Assembly: GCA_902797555.1 (NCBI GenBank)
Contig: CADBTM010000004.1
Location: 1 to 10,921, forward strand
Direction: 5' to 3'
DNA from: Oscillospiraceae bacterium
GTDB lineage: Bacteria > Bacillota > Clostridia > Oscillospirales > Butyricicoccaceae
Length of the DNA: 10,921 nucleotides
Within the stretch, counting starts at the first letter, position 1. The number at the start of each line of letters is the position of its first letter. Below are positions 7,402 to 10,921 of the stretch, one piece after another. The position numbers and the translations under genes were made by a program. Under the pieces are notes generated by a model. It was given only the letters and a program-made list of their open reading frames with translations. It searched no databases and was not told where the DNA came from.

Positions 7402-8724
7402 TCAATCTTCGAGGACGGTGCCGTACAGGTCACAGCCCTCGGCGTAGTCCACGCGGACGGTGACAAAGTCGCCCTCCTGCGCGGTATCGCTGTCAAAATA
7501 CACCGTTCCGTCGATGTCCACCGAATCCATATAGCTCCGTCCGAGACAGGTCTCCCCTTCCCGTCCGCAGCACAGCACCTCCAGGGTGCGTCCGATCTGC
7601 TTTTGTGAAAAGTCATCCATCACCTGCTCCTGCAGGGCGTAGATCTCGGCGCGTCGGCGCTCCTTTATTTCTTCGGGGATCTGATCGGGCATCTCCGCCG
7701 CGGGCGAGCCCTCCTCCTGAGAATAGCAGAAGACGCCCACCCGCTCCAGACGGTATTCCTCCAAAAAGTCGTACAGCTCCCGATATTCCTCTTCGGTCTC
7801 GCCGGGGAAGCCGACGATCAGGCTGGTGCGCAGAATGGCGTCGGGCATCATCGCCCGCAGGCGGCGGATGCGCTCCCGGATGAGGGCGCCGCTGCCCCGC
7901 CGGTTCATATCCCGCAGCACGCGATCGTTGACGTGCTGGATGGGGATGTCGAAATAATGAAGGATCTTGCGGCTGGAGGCGATGACCTCCAGAACCTCGT
8001 CGCTCAGCTCGTCGGGATAGAGATAGTGGAGACGGATCCAGCGGATGCCCTCCACCTGCTCCAGCCGGCGCAGCAGCTCGGCCAGACTGCACTTGCCGTA
8101 CAGATCCAGACCGTAGCGGGTGATATCCTGCGCCACCACCAAAAGCTCCTTTATGCCGGCCTGTGCCAGACGCTGCGCTTCCTCCACCAGCTGTTCCATG
8201 GGAACCGAGCGGAAGGCGCCGCGGATGAGGGGGATGACGCAATAGGAGCACCGGTTGTCACAGCCCTCGGCGATGCGCAGATAGGCGGAATACTGACCGG
8301 TGAGCAGCACCCGCTCGCCCATGAGGATGCTTTGCTCCCGCGGGGCAAAATAGGCGCGCTGTCCGGTGGACAGCAGTGCCGCCTGAACGGCCTCCACGAT
8401 GCTGTCATAGCTGCCTGTACCGAGAGCGGCGTCCACCTCGGGCAGCTCCTTCAAAAATTCCTGCTGATAGCGCTGGGTGAGGCAGCCGGTGACGATAAGC
8501 GCCCGGATCAGCCCCTGCTTTTTCAGCTCGGCCAGCTCCAGAATGGCCTCGATGGCCTCGCTTTTGGCGCTGTCGATAAAGCCGCAGGTATTGACGATGG
8601 CGGCGTCCACCCCTTCCGGGCTTTCGCATATCTCCATGCCCGCCGCCCGCAGGCGCCCCAGCATCAGCTCGGAATTCACCAGATTTTTGGCGCATCCCAA
8701 AGAAAGAAGAAAGATTTTGGTCAC
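7402..8724 (-). CDS. rimO: Ribosomal protein S12 methylthiotransferase RimO
   Basis: RimO is a radical-SAM enzyme that adds a methylthio group to the conserved aspartate of ribosomal protein S12. The 440-residue protein has the three-part family layout. The N-terminal MTTase domain has cluster cysteines C11 (LSLGCAKNLVNSE, the RimO-specific start), C47 and C81. The radical-SAM core has C155-x3-C159-x2-C162 (EGCDNRCSYC) and GFPGE (305-309). A C-terminal TRAM domain starts near 376 and includes the RSYMDSVDIDG stretch (396-406). The start codon is GTG, not ATG (8724-8722), preceded by AGGATGG; no better in-frame ATG precedes the conserved start. The LGCAKNLVNSE sequence favours RimO over the related tRNA enzyme MiaB. 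It follows recX by 34 nt. Confidence 0.96.
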   Translation of the reverse strand: MTKIFLLSLGCAKNLVNSELMLGRLRAAGMEICESPEGVDAAIVNTCGFIDSAKSEAIEAILELAELKKQGLIRALIVTGCLTQRYQQEFLKELPEVDAALGTGSYDSIVEAVQAALLSTGQRAYFAPREQSILMGERVLLTGQYSAYLRIAEGCDNRCSYCVIPLIRGAFRSVPMEQLVEEAQRLAQAGIKELLVVAQDITRYGLDLYGKCSLAELLRRLEQVEGIRWIRLHYLYPDELSDEVLEVIASSRKILHYFDIPIQHVNDRVLRDMNRRGSGALIRERIRRLRAMMPDAILRTSLIVGFPGETEEEYRELYDFLEEYRLERVGVFCYSQEEGSPAAEMPDQIPEEIKERRRAEIYALQEQVMDDFSQKQIGRTLEVLCCGREGETCLGRSYMDSVDIDGTVYFDSDTAQEGDFVTVRVDYAEGCDLYGTVLED

Positions 8725-8758
8725 GTTGTTTCCATCCTGTTTTCGCCCAGATCGGGCT

Positions 8759-9229
8759 TTATTCCATTTCGTCCCCGCCGTCGTCCGCTCCGGCGCGGGA
8801 CAGAGCTGCGCGGATCTCTTCCCACGAATAGCCCTTGCGGAACAGAGCGTCGGCCGCCCGCTTGAGGCTTTTCCGATCGGTCTGTCCCTTCAGCTTGGCC
8901 TTTGCCAAAGCGGTCAATTTGTCCTCGTTGAGCACATAGCTCTCCATGGCGGCGTCGATGTCGGCAGGCTCCAGCTTTTTTTCCCGGAGCGCCATGCGGA
9001 TCCGTCCCGCGCCATAGCCCCGACCGGACAGCTCCCGCACCAGAAGACGGGCATATTCCCCGTCGTTGAGATACCCCAGCTCGATCAGACGCGCCACCGC
9101 GTAGGCGGCATCCTCCCCGGCGCAGCCCTTTTCCAGCAGACGGTCATACAGCGCGCGGGCGCTGCGCTGGCGGTATTCCAGCACGTTGGCCGCCATCTGC
9201 AGGGCGCGCTCTCTGCTGTTTTCCTCCAT
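8759..9229 (-). CDS. recX: Regulatory protein RecX
   Basis: RecX binds RecA filaments and limits or disassembles them, restraining recombination and SOS signalling. The 156-residue protein is built of three-helix RecX repeats: a first repeat with the family pattern LEYRQRSARALYDRLLEKG (17-35), then LIELGYLNDGEYARLLVRE (48-66) with the near-invariant GYLND, GYGAGRIRMALREKKL (71-86), and a last repeat ending FRKGYSWEEIRAAL (130-143). The acidic tail DDGGDEME is unusual but short. The ATG at 9229 follows AGGATAG at 6-nt spacing and is 19 nt after the recA stop. recX immediately downstream of recA, co-transcribed, is the common arrangement in many bacteria. Confidence 0.94.
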   Translation of the reverse strand: MEENSRERALQMAANVLEYRQRSARALYDRLLEKGCAGEDAAYAVARLIELGYLNDGEYARLLVRELSGRGYGAGRIRMALREKKLEPADIDAAMESYVLNEDKLTALAKAKLKGQTDRKSLKRAADALFRKGYSWEEIRAALSRAGADDGGDEME

Positions 9230-9248
9230 GGTCTATCCTATGGCGGGA

Positions 9249-10349
9249 TCAGTCGTCGTCTTCAAAATCGTCGGCAAAGACCTCCACGCTGCCCTTGTTC
9301 CCGCCTCTGCCCGAACGGGCGGGAGCTGCTGCGGGAGCCTTGGGCTCGTCGGCCTTTTTGGGCTCGTCCTTGCCGGTGAGCTTTGCCACGATGGCGGCCT
9401 CCACCTCTTCGGCCACGTCGGGATGCTCTTTGAAATACTGCTTGGCGGCGTCTCTGCCCTGTCCCAGGCGCTCGTCGCCCCGATAGAACCAGGCGCCCGA
9501 CTTTTGCACAAAGCCAAACTTGACGCCCATGTCCACCAGCTCGCCGATCTTGGAGATGCCCTCGCCGTACATGATGTCAAACTCCGCCTCCTTGAAGGGG
9601 GGCGCGATCTTGTTTTTGACCACCTTTGCCCGCACCCGGTTGCCCACGGGGGTGGTGCCGTTTTTCAGCGTCTCGATGCGGCGGATCTCGATGCGGACGC
9701 TGGCATAGAACTTGAGCGCCCGGCCGCCGGTGGTGGTCTCGGGATTGCCGTACATGACGCCGATCTTTTCACGAAGCTGATTGATAAAGATGACCACGCA
9801 GTTGCTCTTGGAAATGGCGCCCGCCAGCTTGCGCAGCGCCTGGCTCATCAGTCTGGCCTGCAGGCCCACAAAGCTGTCGCCCATCTCGCCCTCGATCTCG
9901 GCCTTGGGGACAAGGGCGGCAACGCTGTCCACCACCAGCACGTCGATGGCGCCCGAGCGAACCAGCGCTTCGGCGATCTCCAAAGCCTGCTCGCCGGTGT
10001 CCGGCTGGGAAACCAACAGGCTGTCGGTGTCCACGCCCAGCGCCTTGGCATACACGGGGTCGAGGGCATGCTCGGCGTCGATAAAGGCGGCTTCGCCGCC
10101 CTTTTTCTGGGCGGAGGCTATCACATGGAGGGCAAGGGTGGTTTTACCGGAGGACTCGGGACCGTAGATCTCGATGATGCGTCCCCGGGGAACGCCGCCG
10201 ATACCCAGCGCCACGTCCAGCGACACCGACCCGGTGGAGATAGCCTCAACCTGCATGGCGGCGTTTTCGCCCAGACGCATGACCGTTCCCTTGCCGTATT
10301 GCTTTTCCAGCTGCTGCAGGGCGGTTTCCAAAGCTTTTTGTTTATCCAT
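9249..10349 (-). CDS. recA: Recombinase RecA
   Basis: RecA forms filaments on single-stranded DNA, catalyses homologous pairing and triggers LexA self-cleavage. The 366-residue protein is complete and continuous, with no intein. It shows Walker A GPESSGKT (63-70), the catalytic Glu in AFIDAEHALDP (88-98), Walker B LVVDSVAALVPKAEIEGE (138-155), loop L1 around EGEMGDS (153-159), and the DNA-binding loop L2 after FINQLREKIGVMYGNPETT (188-206). The C-terminal tail has an Ala/Pro/Lys linker (about 327-345) and ends in the acidic FADDFEDDD, as in many RecAs, where it damps activity. GAGGTG (10354-10359) precedes the ATG. The promoter carries a LexA box, so it should be DNA-damage-inducible. Confidence 0.98.
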   Translation of the reverse strand: MDKQKALETALQQLEKQYGKGTVMRLGENAAMQVEAISTGSVSLDVALGIGGVPRGRIIEIYGPESSGKTTLALHVIASAQKKGGEAAFIDAEHALDPVYAKALGVDTDSLLVSQPDTGEQALEIAEALVRSGAIDVLVVDSVAALVPKAEIEGEMGDSFVGLQARLMSQALRKLAGAISKSNCVVIFINQLREKIGVMYGNPETTTGGRALKFYASVRIEIRRIETLKNGTTPVGNRVRAKVVKNKIAPPFKEAEFDIMYGEGISKIGELVDMGVKFGFVQKSGAWFYRGDERLGQGRDAAKQYFKEHPDVAEEVEAAIVAKLTGKDEPKKADEPKAPAAAPARSGRGGNKGSVEVFADDFEDDD

Positions 10350-10386
10350 AATGCACCTCGTTGATGTAGAGTATTTTTACAAGTTC

Positions 10387-10415
10387 AGTCTACCATACTT
10401 TTCCGAAAAATGCAA
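10387..10415 (-). promoter_or_regulatory. recA promoter
   Basis: On the minus strand an extended -10 (TGG then TAGACT, 10387-10392; 4 of 6 to TATAAT) lies 17 nt from a weak -35 TTGCAT (10410-10415). Transcription would begin near 10380, giving a leader of about 30 nt. The poor -35 is partly compensated by the TGn extension. The assignment is supported by the overlapping LexA operator. Confidence 0.65.
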
Positions 10416-10425
10416 CATTTGTTCG
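10412..10425 (-). promoter_or_regulatory. LexA/DinR operator (SOS box) of recA
   Basis: The minus strand reads CGAACAAATGTTGC, which matches the Gram-positive LexA consensus CGAACRNRYGTTYC at 13 of 14 positions (G replaces the last Y). It overlaps the proposed -35 element, so bound LexA would block RNA polymerase. It lies 4 nt after the stop of the restriction endonuclease gene and 62 nt before the recA ATG. Confidence 0.88.
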
Positions 10426-10429
10426 ATTT

Positions 10430-10921
10430 TCAAAAGACATAATACCGGAAGGTGGTTTCGGCGATCTCCTTCATGATATCGGTCATTTCCGCCTCTGTCC
10501 AGGCCTTCTCCCGAAAATACATGGACACCGGCGCATAGGCGTTGTGATCGGCGCTGCCGTCCCGCTTGAAGACATAGGTCCGGTTGAGGGGATAAAACTC
10601 ATTGAGCATGCTGACCTTGGAAAGGACGGTCTTCTCCGCGGGGGCAAAATCGCACCCCCATCCGAAGCAGACGAAGGGCGTTACCTTGTCCTGATTCATC
10701 ATGGCGCGGATGCCGGTGAGTTTTTTCCCCAGACGCTCGATGGCGTTGCCCACCGCCTGGCGCTTTTTGCCCTCCTTCGCCCGGGCATCGTTGGTGCCCT
10801 GACGCTTGATTTCGGCAAAGAGCAGCGGCAGCTTTTCTCCGCTTTCCCTCCGCACCAGAAAGAGCACGCCCCCGTCGGGGACGATCTCCCGGTCCGCATA
10901 GTCGTAATCAAACTCCATCCG
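10430..10921 (-). CDS. EcoRI-like type II restriction endonuclease, C-terminal part (cut by the right edge)
   Basis: The frame enters at the right edge and ends at TGA 10432-10430; 163 residues are visible. It resembles the catalytic half of EcoRI. Numbering from the Met at 10918, PDGG with Asp15 and FAEIKRQG with Glu36 and Lys38 form the PD-(D/E)xK site in the same order and near-identical spacing as Asp91, Glu111 and Lys113 in EcoRI's IKPDGG and AEAKHQG. GNAIER (57-62) matches the EcoRI recognition segment holding Asn141, Ala142 and Arg145. The C-terminal WTEAEMTDIMKEIAETTFR (140-158) matches EcoRI's final helix region, but the protein stops about a dozen residues earlier. About 80-90 N-terminal residues are probably outside the window, so the Met at 10918 is unlikely to be the real start. 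Codon use is GC-rich like its neighbours. The enzyme should cleave unmethylated DNA, and a cognate methyltransferase is expected beyond the edge. Confidence 0.85.
   Translation of the reverse strand, partial: RMEFDYDYADREIVPDGGVLFLVRRESGEKLPLLFAEIKRQGTNDARAKEGKKRQAVGNAIERLGKKLTGIRAMMNQDKVTPFVCFGWGCDFAPAEKTVLSKVSMLNEFYPLNRTYVFKRDGSADHNAYAPVSMYFREKAWTEAEMTDIMKEIAETTFRYYVF

Noticed and set aside
6775..8677. GAATTC sites at 6775 and 8672 (and CAATTG at 3189) as evidence for or against the nuclease specificity.
   Set aside because: The counts are about what base composition predicts in a window this size, so neither avoidance nor enrichment can be claimed.
8725..8758. GCCC-GATCT-GGGC hairpin between recX and rimO as a terminator.
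   Set aside because: A four-pair stem with no following T-run; the gap is 34 nt and also has to hold the rimO ribosome-binding site.
10387..10433. TTGAAA at 10428-10433 as the recA -35 element.
   Set aside because: At 17-nt spacing the -10 position would read TTTTTC on the minus strand, and it would lie upstream of the LexA box within the nuclease stop; the TTGCAT/TAGACT pair fits better.

Overview
The window is a compact, GC-rich stretch of a low-redundancy bacterial chromosome in which every gene I can support lies on the minus strand. Gene content (recA-recX, rimO, pgsA, cysS, recD2, comF, mreB), a Gram-positive-type LexA box, good Shine-Dalgarno sites and a GC content near 60% by eye suggest a high-GC Clostridia lineage (Oscillospirales/Ruminococcaceae-like). 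That placement is inference; no rRNA is present.

Reading in the direction of transcription (right to left): (1) 10921-10430 is the C-terminal part of a type II restriction endonuclease that resembles EcoRI around its active site and DNA-recognition motif. Its N-terminus, and any partner methyltransferase, lie beyond the right edge. (2) Four bases after its stop comes the recA control region: a near-perfect LexA/DinR operator on top of the -35 element, then an extended -10. (3) From 10349 to 286 run ten genes with gaps of 34 nt or less, or with overlaps: recA, recX, rimO, pgsA, cysS, a P-loop nucleotide-kinase-like protein, an S66 (LD-carboxypeptidase/MccF) peptidase homologue, a class I SAM methyltransferase, recD2 and comF. 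I see no terminator or clear internal promoter, so this looks like one operon beginning at an SOS-controlled promoter. (4) A roughly 100-nt AT-rich gap carries a near-consensus sigma-A promoter for mreB, whose first 60 codons reach the left edge.

Functionally the block mixes DNA repair and recombination (RecA, its modulator RecX, the helicase RecD2, the competence-type phosphoribosyltransferase ComF) with core housekeeping (S12 methylthiolation, phosphatidylglycerol synthesis, cysteinyl-tRNA). Between these are three small enzymes of unknown substrate joined by stop/start overlaps. The points most worth a second look are the EcoRI-like nuclease abutting recA, the possible SOS control of a ten-gene operon, and an apparent Glu-to-Asp change at the catalytic acid of the S66 protein. 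Apart from these I see no mobile element, CRISPR array or RNA gene.
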